Shown here: positions 6,730-15,112 of the stretch, in pieces
Position numbering within the stretch: position 1 is the stretch's first letter
How the letters are laid out: each line of letters starts with the position of its first letter
Assembly (NCBI GenBank): GCA_017442805.1
Contig: JAFRZA010000029.1
Coordinates: 1 to 54,220, forward strand
DNA: 54,220 nucleotides
Direction: 5' to 3'
Origin: Erysipelotrichaceae bacterium
GTDB lineage: Bacteria > Bacillota_I > Bacilli_A > Erysipelotrichales > Erysipelotrichaceae
Notes under the pieces: generated by a model
What the model saw: the letters and a program-made list of their open reading frames with translations, nothing else
What the model was told of the DNA's origin: nothing
The model's database searches: none
Made by a program: the position numbers and the translations under genes

Positions 6730-8076
6730 TCAGCGGATGATCAGTCCGCACGGTACCGCTCTCTCCATTTCGCTGAAGTCGTCAGGGTCACGATCGGAAA
6801 CCAGCAGTGAACGCCGGTTGTCCAGCAGGATCTGCGCCGACCCGCCGCCGTCCAGATTCACGCCGTCTTTCATGCCGATTTTGGCACATATTATCCCAAC
6901 CCCGGCCAGTGAAGCCCCCCGGCTTTCCCTGCCGGCCTCGTAACCGAACTTGCCCTTGCCTTCAAACCACAGGATCATCGGCCTGCCGTCTTCATCGGCA
7001 CCCAGCACGATCCTGGGTGCCCGGTCTTTCTTATATCTTAACGGATACATTGCCGGTGGATAACTTACCGAATTAAGCGACTTGAAATCATAGAAGGATG
7101 AAATGAAGCCTTCGGTCGGCTTGCCGTCAATGACGGCGCTGTTTCCCACCTGAATCGCAAAGGCATATTGTTCCATTCCCAGAAAACCGACTTTGCGGTC
7201 TTTCAGGGAAATGTCTTCATCAAGCGAAAGGACAAATCCGCCTGAAGGTATTTCAGTATTGCCAAAGCGCCTGATGCCGACGATCTGATCACCGATGATC
7301 ACGATGTCGGTCCCCGCGGCCTTCGGAGTCATTTTCAGAGCCGGCCGCTGGTAATACCGGCAGTTTTCCCCATGCCGGTAGGCCTTGCCGTCGATTACGG
7401 TCGTGATTTCTTCCAGAAAGACGCTTCTGACGGAGGTGCTGCCGTCTTTGTTTACCAGCAGGGCTTCCCGGCCGTAAAGCGGTGGGGAAAAGATCTTTCC
7501 GTCCTTTACCCGTAAGCCGAAAGGCACGCCGATGCTGTCGTAGACGCTGCCGCAGTCAAAACGGTCCATGATGAAGAACGACGAATTGACCTTGAGGCGC
7601 GCTTTCTCTTCGCACTGCGACATCATTCCGAAGGTGTTGGCGACCGGATAGATGCCGGTCTGGGGCAGCTTGCCGCAGATTATCTTCAGGCAGCCTCTTT
7701 CCCTGAGGGTGTTGAAGAATGCGGCGGTGGTTTCGTCGTCGATCTGCGGCTGTCCGTTTTTGCCGATCTTTACATGCCGTTGAAAGGCAATTTTAGTCCT
7801 GGCGAGCTTGTCGTAGACCTTGCCGTATTGTTCGTCGCCCTGTTCAAAAGGATCCTGCAGGTCGTCGGGAATGCTGAAGAAGACCATCCTTTCAAAAAAC
7901 AGCGGAGCGCTGGCGACAAAGAAGTTCCGGTAGAGCTCGGTCAGTTTTTCAAAGGCTTCCGGCGTGTTCTGAGGCGCAAAGAAATCCAGCTGCTCAAAGC
8001 TGTCAGCCCTGACGATCTGAACCCTCTGGATCTCGCCGCTGTCATAGCTGGTCTCCCTGATTCTCGACTCGATCAT
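6730..8076 (-). CDS. Phosphodiester glycosidase (NAGPA/DUF2233) domain protein
   Basis: 448 aa. The C-terminal 200 residues carry the phosphodiester-glycosidase fold best known from the mammalian uncovering enzyme and from bacterial and phage homologues. The diagnostic stretch VNLDGGGSAQILLD lies near residue 415, preceded by GRPMILWFEGKG and followed by the usual C-terminal PCGLIIR strand. The N-terminal 200 residues are not recognised. No signal peptide or membrane segment is seen, so unlike many relatives it seems intracellular. Start ATG 8076 follows GGAGGG. A TATAAT at 8113-8108 is a candidate -10 box. It is a single-gene unit between two terminators. A likely role is hydrolysis of a sugar phosphodiester; the substrate is unknown. 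Confidence 0.8.
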   Translation of the reverse strand: MIESRIRETSYDSGEIQRVQIVRADSFEQLDFFAPQNTPEAFEKLTELYRNFFVASAPLFFERMVFFSIPDDLQDPFEQGDEQYGKVYDKLARTKIAFQRHVKIGKNGQPQIDDETTAAFFNTLRERGCLKIICGKLPQTGIYPVANTFGMMSQCEEKARLKVNSSFFIMDRFDCGSVYDSIGVPFGLRVKDGKIFSPPLYGREALLVNKDGSTSVRSVFLEEITTVIDGKAYRHGENCRYYQRPALKMTPKAAGTDIVIIGDQIVGIRRFGNTEIPSGGFVLSLDEDISLKDRKVGFLGMEQYAFAIQVGNSAVIDGKPTEGFISSFYDFKSLNSVSYPPAMYPLRYKKDRAPRIVLGADEDGRPMILWFEGKGKFGYEAGRESRGASLAGVGIICAKIGMKDGVNLDGGGSAQILLDNRRSLLVSDRDPDDFSEMERAVPCGLIIR

Positions 8077-8150
8077 TCAGTTTCTTCCCTCCGGATCTGC
8101 TGCCTATATTATAACATCTTCCGCTTAACCTTTTGCCGGCCTGCGGCCAG

Positions 8151-8183
8151 AAGAAAAGTGCCCGGCTGTTGACAGTCAGGCAC
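8151..8183 (-). terminator. Terminator of the ABC/UroD-like operon
   Basis: Stem of 12 pairs with one mismatch between 8158-8169 and 8172-8183, followed on the minus strand by TTTTCTT. It begins 11 bp after the stop codon at 8194. Confidence 0.7.
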
Positions 8184-8193
8184 CGGTTGGTCT

Positions 8194-9222
8194 TCAGATT
8201 ACTGCTTTTCTTGGCAGCGGCTTGCCGGAGGCGAAGCGGTCTCTGGCCGTCTTGACGGCCAGCAGGTTTTCCACCGGGGTATCGCCGGGAATGGTGCAGT
8301 CGGCGCCGATGATGAAGCCTTCGTTACCGTTTTCCTCAAGCAGCTGATAGGTGTAAGCCATGATGTCGGCTTTGCTGCCGGCGTGGATCAGGCTTCCCGG
8401 AGTCTGGTCGAAGCCGCCGATGACGCAGCGGCAGTTGGTGAAGAACTGTTTGCCTTCCTTAATGGTCAGATCAGTTGAATGAAGAGCCCAGTTGAAGACC
8501 GTCGCCGGATAATCACGGTAGACTTCAAAGTCGTTCACCCGGCCCCGGTAACCGCAGACATGGGCGATGTTGACATCGCTGTAGCGGTTAGCTTCTTCAA
8601 GTACAGCGATCTCGCTGGGCTTGATGAACTTCTCGTACTGTTCGGCGGTAAAGACGTTGTCGTTATGCAGACCGAAGTAGATGCCGTCCATCCCGCCTTC
8701 GCTCATTACCCTTCTGACCAGGATCAAAGCGTCGGCTAAAAGGGCGTTGATGCCGGCCAGAGAAGCTTCGGGATCTTCAGCCAGGTAATCAGGGTACTTC
8801 TTGAAGGTGCTGGTACCGTAGAGGTGCTTCTGCAGATGATGGATCGGCGAGGGCAGGTTGTAGAAGATCACGGTATCAGGTCCATAGATCTCCCGTACGC
8901 TCTTGGCCTGTTGGACGCAGGCTTCAATGTAGGGATGATCTTCTCCTAACGGCTGCAGCCTGCCGATGTCGGAAGCCTTTTCGATGAGCGGATAGCTGTC
9001 ATCGGGCCGGTAGAAAAGCCCGTCCGTCATCATCTTGACGAAGTCGGGGTCAAATTCATCTCTGAACTTCCTGGCTCCCTGCAGGTTCTGCTGAAGCAGC
9101 TCGGGATGTTCCATGCCAGCGGAAATGACATCGTTTTCCAGATAGTGATGCCAGAAGCCGACCGGTACCCGGTCGACCTTTTCGCCTCTTAAGGCCTTCA
9201 ATACCCATTCTCTCTTGTTCAT
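8194..9222 (-). CDS. Uroporphyrinogen decarboxylase family protein
   Basis: 342 aa of URO-D-like TIM-barrel type. The N-terminus (KREWVLKALRGEKVDRVPVGFW) is the classic opening of this superfamily, which also contains cobalamin- and corrinoid-linked methyltransferases such as MtaA and CmuA. No haem genes are nearby, so true haem synthesis is unlikely. ATG 9222 is chosen because GGAGG sits six bases upstream; the frame is open further up without a better site. It is the last gene of the RpiR/ABC unit, 77 bp after the binding-protein gene, and is probably co-transcribed. Its reaction here is unknown: decarboxylation or methyl transfer on the imported compound are both possible. Confidence 0.85.
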   Translation of the reverse strand: MNKREWVLKALRGEKVDRVPVGFWHHYLENDVISAGMEHPELLQQNLQGARKFRDEFDPDFVKMMTDGLFYRPDDSYPLIEKASDIGRLQPLGEDHPYIEACVQQAKSVREIYGPDTVIFYNLPSPIHHLQKHLYGTSTFKKYPDYLAEDPEASLAGINALLADALILVRRVMSEGGMDGIYFGLHNDNVFTAEQYEKFIKPSEIAVLEEANRYSDVNIAHVCGYRGRVNDFEVYRDYPATVFNWALHSTDLTIKEGKQFFTNCRCVIGGFDQTPGSLIHAGSKADIMAYTYQLLEENGNEGFIIGADCTIPGDTPVENLLAVKTARDRFASGKPLPRKAVI

Positions 9223-9299
9223 GTTTCCTCCCTGAAGGCATTTGCCGGGAGTTTCCTCCCGGCAAATTAACCTGTGCTTATACTGTCGGTTTAACTCTG

Positions 9300-10358
9300 T
9301 TAGTTCGGATACTTGGCTACCCACATCTCGGCGTACTTTTCCAGAATCTTGGTCTTCTGTTCGGCCAGAGCGTCGAGGTCCAGTTCGATCAGGTGCAGAG
9401 TTGAGGTTGCCGGCATGGCATCGGAAGTCTTGCAGTCCTTATGCGTGCCGCGGGAAGCGCCTAACAGGTCAAGACGGGCATCCAGGTATTCCTTTGAGCA
9501 TACCATGTCGATGACAGCCTTGGCTGCCTCGGGGTTCGGGCAGTTGGCAACGATGGCGGAAGCGAAGGCAACTTCAGTATTGCCGTCTTCCGGATAGACG
9601 ATCTGGATGTTGGTCTTGCCGGCATCCAGAGCGGCCAGCCAGTTCTCTACGCAGGTTGACTCATAGGACAGACCAACGGCGTATTCACCGCTGACAACGT
9701 TCTTGACGACGTCAGATGACTTTGTGGTGGTCTTGCCGTCCAGGTTGTCCATCAGCTTGGAAACATAGTCCCAGCCGGCTTCGGAGAAGTAATCCTTGCC
9801 GCCGTAGACAGCCAGCATGGTTTCCAGTTCTCTCCAGGCTGAAGAAGCAGCGCTGGGGTCAGCATGCATGATCAAGCCCTTTAAAGCCGGGTTCAGCAGG
9901 TCGGCATAGCCCTTGATGGTAACGCCGGCAGGCAGAACGTCGGTATTGACGATGAAGCACATTACCTGAGTGGTGTAGTAGGTGTAGTAGTGCGTCGGGT
10001 CATGAGCCAGCTGGTCAGCTTCGTTTACGGAAGTGTAGGGCTGGAACAGGTCATGATACTTGTCACCGTCGGTCTGCTGCAGACCGCCTAAGACAACGTC
10101 AGTATCCGGGTTGTCCTTGGCAGCCTTGACAGCGGCCATGGTCTCACCGATGGAACCATACTGGAATACCAGGTCGCAGTTAGGATATTTCTTTTCGAAC
10201 ATTTCTTCGAACATGTCCTGGTCGGCCTGCTTGTGGGATGTGCGGACGACAACCGTTCCGGTGATCTCAGCGGTCGGATCAACTTCCGGTTTCTTCTCGC
10301 ATCCTGTGAATCCCAGCAGTAATAATACTGATAGCATGCACAATAATAAACGTTTCAT
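9300..10358 (-). CDS. ABC transporter solute-binding lipoprotein (FbpA/PotD-like)
   Basis: 352 aa. An N-terminal lipoprotein signal peptide ends in the lipobox GFTGC, followed by a type II periplasmic-binding-protein fold of the iron/spermidine/phosphonate group (TVVVRTSHKQADQDMFEEMF and PALKGLIMHADPS are typical). It should be anchored to the outer face of the membrane and deliver solute to the adjacent permease. ATG 10358 has AGGAGG eight bases upstream. It lies 49 bp after the permease gene, in the usual binding-protein position of the operon. The ferric-iron class is the nearest by sequence type, but the neighbours (aldolases, dehydrogenase, UroD-like protein) point to an organic substrate. 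Confidence 0.9.
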   Translation of the reverse strand: MKRLLLCMLSVLLLLGFTGCEKKPEVDPTAEITGTVVVRTSHKQADQDMFEEMFEKKYPNCDLVFQYGSIGETMAAVKAAKDNPDTDVVLGGLQQTDGDKYHDLFQPYTSVNEADQLAHDPTHYYTYYTTQVMCFIVNTDVLPAGVTIKGYADLLNPALKGLIMHADPSAASSAWRELETMLAVYGGKDYFSEAGWDYVSKLMDNLDGKTTTKSSDVVKNVVSGEYAVGLSYESTCVENWLAALDAGKTNIQIVYPEDGNTEVAFASAIVANCPNPEAAKAVIDMVCSKEYLDARLDLLGASRGTHKDCKTSDAMPATSTLHLIELDLDALAEQKTKILEKYAEMWVAKYPN

Positions 10359-10407
10359 AGTTACCTCCTTCTGTTTCTTATTGTATCCGGCTGACGCCGG
10401 TTTATGC

Positions 10408-12060
10408 CTAAAGTCTAACATCCTCAGTTCCGGTGATCCTGATGTATATCAGCAGCACGATGACGGTTATCAGCGTCGTGATCGTCGCGAATACGCAGGG
10501 TACACCCAGACTGTAGGAAATGGAAATGTAGGTACCGATGGTCAGGGTCAGGGTCTTGGTGTTGTAGAGAATGACCGCGCTGGAGACCTCAGTAATGATG
10601 GCCACAAAGCTCAGAATCGCTCCGGAAACGATGCCGCTGGACATCATCGGCACGGTGGCCTTGAAGAACGTCTTCAGCTTGGAAGCGCCCAGGGAAATGG
10701 AGGCTTCCTCGATCGACATCGGTATCTGGATCAGCGTCGCCGTGGCGCTTCGTATCGTATACGGCAGCCTTCGCACGACGCAGGCCACGATCATGATCAG
10801 CAATGTTCCGGAAATGGCGATCGGCTTCTTGTTGAATGAAGTAAGCAGGGCAATGCCGATGACGGAACCCGGCATGATGTACGGCAGCATCGACACGGTG
10901 TCGATGGCCTCATTGGCAAAGTTCTTTCTTCTGACCGTCAGGTAGGCGATGATGATGGCCAGGATGATGATGATGGCCAGAGCCGCGAAGCCCAGGGTCA
11001 TGGTGTTCTTGATGGCGCCTATGAGGTTTCTCTTGATGGCTGACTTGTAGCTCTTCAGCGAGAAGCCCGGCAGGAAGAATACTTCGTTGCAGTTGCGGAA
11101 GGAACTGTAGATGACGTAAAGCTGGGGGATGAAGGCAATGGCGGAGACGATGTAGCAGTACAGATGCATGGCCAGGCCCTTGATGCCCTTCGGTTCCTTC
11201 TTTTCAATGGGGTGCAGGGCGTTAAGGGAGAACTTGTACTTCTCGGTCGCGAACTTCTGGATCCAGAAGATGACGCCGGTGATGACGATGGCCAGGCAGC
11301 TGATCGCGCAGGCGAAGCCCCAGTCATCGGCCATCTCGCCGACAAACTGTGAATAGATCTCCACCGGGAAGGTCTTGAAGCCTTCGCCGATCAGCATCGG
11401 GGTGCCGAAGTCGGCGAACGCCCGCATGAATACCAGCAGTGCCGCCGCCAGCACGGTGGGCATGGAAAGCTGCAGCACGATGGTGAAGAAGCGCTTCAGA
11501 CCCGTACAGCCCAGATTCTCGCTGGCTTCCATCAGTGAGCTGTCAATGTTGCGGAAAGCGCCGTTCATGTAAATCAGTACCAGCGGGTAGAACTTGCTGA
11601 CCTGAACCAGGATGATGCCGCCCATGCCGTAGATGGTCGGGATGTTGATGCCGATCTTGGCCAGAGCCTGGGTGATGACGCCCGAGCGGCCCAGTAACAG
11701 CGTCCAGGAGTAGGCTCCGACAAAGGGAGCGGACATGCAGCACATGACGCTGATGATGATCAACAGCTTGCGTCCCTTGATGTTGTAGAAGGAATAGAAG
11801 TAGGAATAAGGTATGCCGATCAAAAGGGCGCACAGGGTCGTCAGCGTCGATACCTTGAAGCTGTTCTTGATGGTATTGGTGTAGTAGGCCTTGGAGAAGA
11901 ACTTGATGAAGTTCTTCATCGTGAAGCCGTTGGCATCGAAGAAGGCCTGCCTCAGCAGGTTGGCCAGCGGATAGATGAAGAACACCAGAAACAGGGCGAT
12001 GATCACCCAGGTAAACACAGTCCAGATTTCAAATCCCCGGCGTTGTTTTTTCTGCTTCAT
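10408..12060 (-). CDS. ABC transporter permease, double-length (FbpB-like)
   Basis: 550 aa with about twelve hydrophobic segments in two homologous halves, each with a binding-protein-dependent permease EAA-type loop (EASENLGCTGLKRFF in the first half, EEASISLGASKLKTFF in the second). Such fused permeases are typical of iron, thiamine and 2-aminoethylphosphonate importers. ATG 12060 is preceded by GGAGG and lies 10 bp after the ATPase stop. It forms the membrane channel with the ATPase (12071-13204) and the lipoprotein (9300-10358). Confidence 0.92.
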   Translation of the reverse strand: MKQKKQRRGFEIWTVFTWVIIALFLVFFIYPLANLLRQAFFDANGFTMKNFIKFFSKAYYTNTIKNSFKVSTLTTLCALLIGIPYSYFYSFYNIKGRKLLIIISVMCCMSAPFVGAYSWTLLLGRSGVITQALAKIGINIPTIYGMGGIILVQVSKFYPLVLIYMNGAFRNIDSSLMEASENLGCTGLKRFFTIVLQLSMPTVLAAALLVFMRAFADFGTPMLIGEGFKTFPVEIYSQFVGEMADDWGFACAISCLAIVITGVIFWIQKFATEKYKFSLNALHPIEKKEPKGIKGLAMHLYCYIVSAIAFIPQLYVIYSSFRNCNEVFFLPGFSLKSYKSAIKRNLIGAIKNTMTLGFAALAIIIILAIIIAYLTVRRKNFANEAIDTVSMLPYIMPGSVIGIALLTSFNKKPIAISGTLLIMIVACVVRRLPYTIRSATATLIQIPMSIEEASISLGASKLKTFFKATVPMMSSGIVSGAILSFVAIITEVSSAVILYNTKTLTLTIGTYISISYSLGVPCVFATITTLITVIVLLIYIRITGTEDVRL

Positions 12061-12070
12061 GAGCCGCCTC

Positions 12071-13204
12071 CTAGATCCTGTCGTCCTTGACGCCCCTGAC
12101 GATGTTCTTACAGCCGTCAGCGGTAAAGACGTTGACCTTCTCCTTCTTGATCCTGAGGCGGACATCCGTGCCGTTAGGAATGATCTCATCGATCAGCGAT
12201 TCCTGGATCAGCTCGAAGCGGTCGTCGTCCTTATCCTCGGTATGGATGCAGTGAACATCGTCACTTAAGACGTAGTAATGGGTGTTCAGGCCCAAAAAGA
12301 CGGAGTCATCGACCTTGGCGTGGATGCCTTCCTTATCGTTAATGACCAGTTCTTCCGGCCGGATGGCCAGGATGACGTCCTGATCATGCTTTTCTTCATC
12401 CAGGATGTTGTCCATTTCAAACCTGTAGCCGTCCGGCAGGCTGACGGTGCACTTGCCGTTTTTGACGGTAAGCTTGCCGTTGACCAGGTTGGTGCGGCCG
12501 ATGAAGCTGGCGACAAAGAGGTTGGCCGGACGCTGATAGATGTCCTTGGGGGTGCCGACGTGCTGAATGACGCCGTCATGCATGACCGCGATCCTGTCGG
12601 ATACCGACATGGCCTCTTCCTGGTCATGGGTGACGTAGACGTTGGTAATGCCGACTTCCCGCTGGATCTGCTTGATGACGTTGCGCATCTCCACGCGCAG
12701 CTTGGCGTCCAGGTTGGACAGCGGTTCATCCATCAGTAAGACGTCCGGTTCAATGACCAGGGCTCTGGCCAGGGCGACACGCTGCTGCTGGCCGCCGGAA
12801 AGTCTTTCCGGCATCCGGTCAGCGTATTCCTCGATGTGGATCTTCTTCATGATCTCATCGGTTTTCTTCTTGATCTCCTCCTTGGGAACCTTGCGGTTCT
12901 TCAGGCCGTATTCCACGTTCTTGCGGACGGTCAGATGCGGGAAGATGGCGTAGTTCTGGAAGACCATGCCGATGTTGCGCTTGGCCGGGTTGAGGTCGTT
13001 GATCATCTTGTCGCCGAAATAGAATTCGCCGCCTTCAATGGTGTTGAAGCCCGCGATCATCCTCAACAGGGTGGTCTTGCCGCAGCCGGAGGGACCCAGC
13101 AGGGTAAAGAACTCTCCCGGTCTGATGTTAAGGGAAAGGTCAGGAATGACCGTGTTATTGCCGTATTTCTTCAAGGCATGTTCGATCCTGATGTTGACAC
13201 TCAT
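12071..13204 (-). CDS. ABC transporter ATP-binding protein (PotA/FbpC-like)
   Basis: 377 aa. Walker A GPSGCGKTT is near residue 38, the Q-loop VFQNYAIFPH near 82, signature LSGGQQQRVALARAL near 135, Walker B VLLMDEPLSNLDA near 155 and the switch His in VTHDQEEAM. A C-terminal TOBE-like beta domain (AIRPEELVI) follows, as in the MalK/PotA/FbpC group. AGGAG precedes ATG 13204, and the gene starts 18 bp after the RpiR stop. It powers the importer encoded downstream. All catalytic motifs appear intact. Confidence 0.93.
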   Translation of the reverse strand: MSVNIRIEHALKKYGNNTVIPDLSLNIRPGEFFTLLGPSGCGKTTLLRMIAGFNTIEGGEFYFGDKMINDLNPAKRNIGMVFQNYAIFPHLTVRKNVEYGLKNRKVPKEEIKKKTDEIMKKIHIEEYADRMPERLSGGQQQRVALARALVIEPDVLLMDEPLSNLDAKLRVEMRNVIKQIQREVGITNVYVTHDQEEAMSVSDRIAVMHDGVIQHVGTPKDIYQRPANLFVASFIGRTNLVNGKLTVKNGKCTVSLPDGYRFEMDNILDEEKHDQDVILAIRPEELVINDKEGIHAKVDDSVFLGLNTHYYVLSDDVHCIHTEDKDDDRFELIQESLIDEIIPNGTDVRLRIKKEKVNVFTADGCKNIVRGVKDDRI

Positions 13205-13222
13205 AAGCTTTTTCTCCTTAAT

Positions 13223-14086
13223 CTATTTCCTGGCCGCGGGTACCCGCAGCATGCCGGCGTTTTCGGCGGTGGTGTTCATCTTTTCCAGTGAGCGGCTGTA
13301 GTTTCTGATTGACAGGGCGATCGTCAGGGCGTCGATGACGGCGATCCGGGCGACCCGGGAAGTGACCGACTCGATCGGGTACTTGAATTCGTTACAGGTT
13401 GTTACCAGCACGTAATCGCAGGGCTCGCAGATCGGACTGTCAGCGTAGCTGGTCAGACAGGCAGTGACGGCTCCCTTTTCCTTAGCGAAATTCATGACGT
13501 CCACGGTCAGCTGGGTGCGACCTGAGTCGCAGAAGGCAAAAGCCAGATCCTCAGAAGTCATGTTCATCGCCGAATCCCGCATGGTCGCCGGGTCGGTGAT
13601 GCACATCGCCGGGTAGCCTACCTGAAACAGCCTATGCTGGAGGTCCTTGGCCATGACCCCACTGGAGCCGATGCCGTAGATGTAGATGTTGCGGGCCTTG
13701 ATAATGGCTTCAACGATGCCGTCCATGGCTGCCGTATTCAGATGATTCAGAGTATCCTGCAGCGTCTTGATGTGAGCCGAGAAGACCTTTTCGGAGACTG
13801 AAAGACTGCTGTCGTCAGCGCTGATGGCTGAGCTGTAGGTCTTTAAGCTGCGGCTGATGTCTCCGGCCAGCGAGATCCTTAGTTCCTTGTAGCCGGAAAA
13901 GCCCAGGGACTTGCAGCAGCGGGTAATGGCTGACTTGGCGACCTGACACTTTTCCGCCAGTTCGTCGACGTTCATTCTTACCGTTTCTTCCGGGTTATCA
14001 TAGATGAATTCGGCGACCTTCTTTTCCGCGCTGGTCAGCTGGTCCTTGCGGTGTTCGATCTCTACTAGGCACGATAGTTTCTGCAA
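13223..14086 (-). CDS. MurR/RpiR-family transcriptional regulator
   Basis: 287 aa. The N-terminal helix-turn-helix (LTSAEKKVAEFIYDNPE, then VDELAEKCQVAKSAITRCCK) is the HTH_6 domain of RpiR proteins. Residues about 125-250 are a SIS phosphosugar-binding domain (NIYIYGIGSSGVMAKDLQ). TTG at 14086 is the start because AAGGAG lies seven bases upstream and no nearer ATG exists. It is the first gene of the importer operon and is probably autoregulatory. The effector is expected to be a phosphorylated sugar or sugar acid made in the pathway. Confidence 0.9.
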   Translation of the reverse strand: MQKLSCLVEIEHRKDQLTSAEKKVAEFIYDNPEETVRMNVDELAEKCQVAKSAITRCCKSLGFSGYKELRISLAGDISRSLKTYSSAISADDSSLSVSEKVFSAHIKTLQDTLNHLNTAAMDGIVEAIIKARNIYIYGIGSSGVMAKDLQHRLFQVGYPAMCITDPATMRDSAMNMTSEDLAFAFCDSGRTQLTVDVMNFAKEKGAVTACLTSYADSPICEPCDYVLVTTCNEFKYPIESVTSRVARIAVIDALTIALSIRNYSRSLEKMNTTAENAGMLRVPAARK

Positions 14087-14100
14087 GATATTCTCCTTGT

Positions 14101-14119
14101 CTTCAGCTGATGGCTGAAG
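14101..14119 (-). promoter_or_regulatory. Leader hairpin CTTCAGC/GCTGAAG before rpiR-type gene
   Basis: CTTCAGC (14101-14107), a 5-base loop and GCTGAAG (14113-14119) lie directly upstream of the AAGGAG of the regulator gene. The same arms occur at 17392-17415 before the aldolase unit. A second hairpin of about 8 bp (GAAAAAGC/GCTTTTTC) follows in the leader near 14131-14150. Confidence 0.5.
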
Positions 14120-14183
14120 CTTATGCTAAGCGAAAAAGCGAGGCTTTTTCTGATGATTTATGACAGTGATTTGAACTGATTTC

Positions 14184-14212
14184 ATTCTACGGGTTTTCGA
14201 AAATACTGTCAA
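14184..14212 (-). promoter_or_regulatory. Promoter of the RpiR/ABC operon with palindromic spacer
   Basis: On the minus strand TTGACA (14212-14207), a 17-bp spacer and TAGAAT (14189-14184). The spacer contains the perfect palindrome TTTTCGAAAA (14194-14203), well placed for an operator. The promoter begins 13 bp after the DapA-type stop codon, which separates this operon from the upstream one. Confidence 0.75.
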
Positions 14213-14224
14213 TTTTCCAACCCG

Positions 14225-15112
14225 TTACTCTGTCAGACCGTAATGTCTGAGCATTTCTCTGATCTTCTCTGTGACCTGCTCGTCGCTGACCGCTCTGACC
14301 GGCAGCCTCGGGTCGCCGACGTTAATTCCCATCAGGTTTAAGGCTTTTTTCAACACGGCCGGTACCCCAGCCAGTTTCATGGTCAGCCGCAGTACCTCCA
14401 GGTCTTCCTGATAATACCGGGCTTTCTCCAGATCCCCGGCAATAAAACTGTCGTAGATCCCGCAGATGGTTCTGGGGATGAGATTGCTGGTGGAGGCGAC
14501 GGCTCCCACCGCTCCCAGCTGCAGCGCCGTCAGGATCTTGGAGTCGCTGCCGCAGAGCACCTTGAAGTCCTTGCCGCTGGTCTGCTCCAGATAGCCTTTC
14601 AGGTTATCCAGATTGCCGCTGCTGTCCTTGATGCCGACGATATAGGGATTATCAGCCAATATGCCAACTGAAGCCGGGTCAATGTTGATGTTGGTCCTTG
14701 CCGGGATGTTGTACATCAAGATCGGAGTCTTCAGAGCGTCGGCGACGTCCCGGTAGTAGCCGATCAGTTCCGCCTGGCTTAAGGCCTGAAAGAAAGGCGT
14801 TATTACCGTAAAGCATTTCGCTCCGGCTTCCCTGATCATTCTCTTACCGTATCTGATGGTCTGGGCAGTTGAGTTGGAGCCCAGTCCGACATACACCGGC
14901 ACCCGTTCGCCTACGTATTCAATGACCTGACGGGCGTATTCTACGCCCTCACCTTCTTCAATGGTATAGAATTCGCCGTTAGTTCCCAGAATGAAGATTC
15001 CGGAAACTCCGCCGTCGATCGTATAGTCAATTAATCTTTTCGCCTTTTCAATGTCGATCTGACCCTGCCGGTCAAAGGCGGTGACCAGCGCGGGTATGAT
15101 ACCCTTAATCAT
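14225..15112 (-). CDS. Dihydrodipicolinate synthase/N-acetylneuraminate lyase family protein
   Basis: 295 aa, DapA/NanA class I aldolase TIM barrel. The conserved GTNGEF motif binds the pyruvate carboxylate, YNIPARTN contains the catalytic Tyr, and GIKDSSGN contains the Schiff-base Lys. ATG 15112 is chosen (AAGGA upstream) over a TTG at 15121. It overlaps the dehydrogenase stop by 8 bases, so the two are coupled. Sitting with sugar-acid genes rather than lysine genes, it is more likely a 2-keto-3-deoxy sugar acid aldolase or dehydratase than a true DapA. The substrate cannot be read from the sequence. Confidence 0.88.
   Translation of the reverse strand: MIKGIIPALVTAFDRQGQIDIEKAKRLIDYTIDGGVSGIFILGTNGEFYTIEEGEGVEYARQVIEYVGERVPVYVGLGSNSTAQTIRYGKRMIREAGAKCFTVITPFFQALSQAELIGYYRDVADALKTPILMYNIPARTNINIDPASVGILADNPYIVGIKDSSGNLDNLKGYLEQTSGKDFKVLCGSDSKILTALQLGAVGAVASTSNLIPRTICGIYDSFIAGDLEKARYYQEDLEVLRLTMKLAGVPAVLKKALNLMGINVGDPRLPVRAVSDEQVTEKIREMLRHYGLTE

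Noticed and set aside
8194..9222. UroD-like gene as evidence of haem biosynthesis
   Set aside because: No other haem gene is near, and the context is an importer and aldolases; the superfamily includes methyltransferases.
14225..15112. DapA-type gene as lysine biosynthesis dapA
   Set aside because: It is coupled to a hydroxyacid dehydrogenase and aldolases rather than to lysine genes, so a sugar-acid lyase is more likely.
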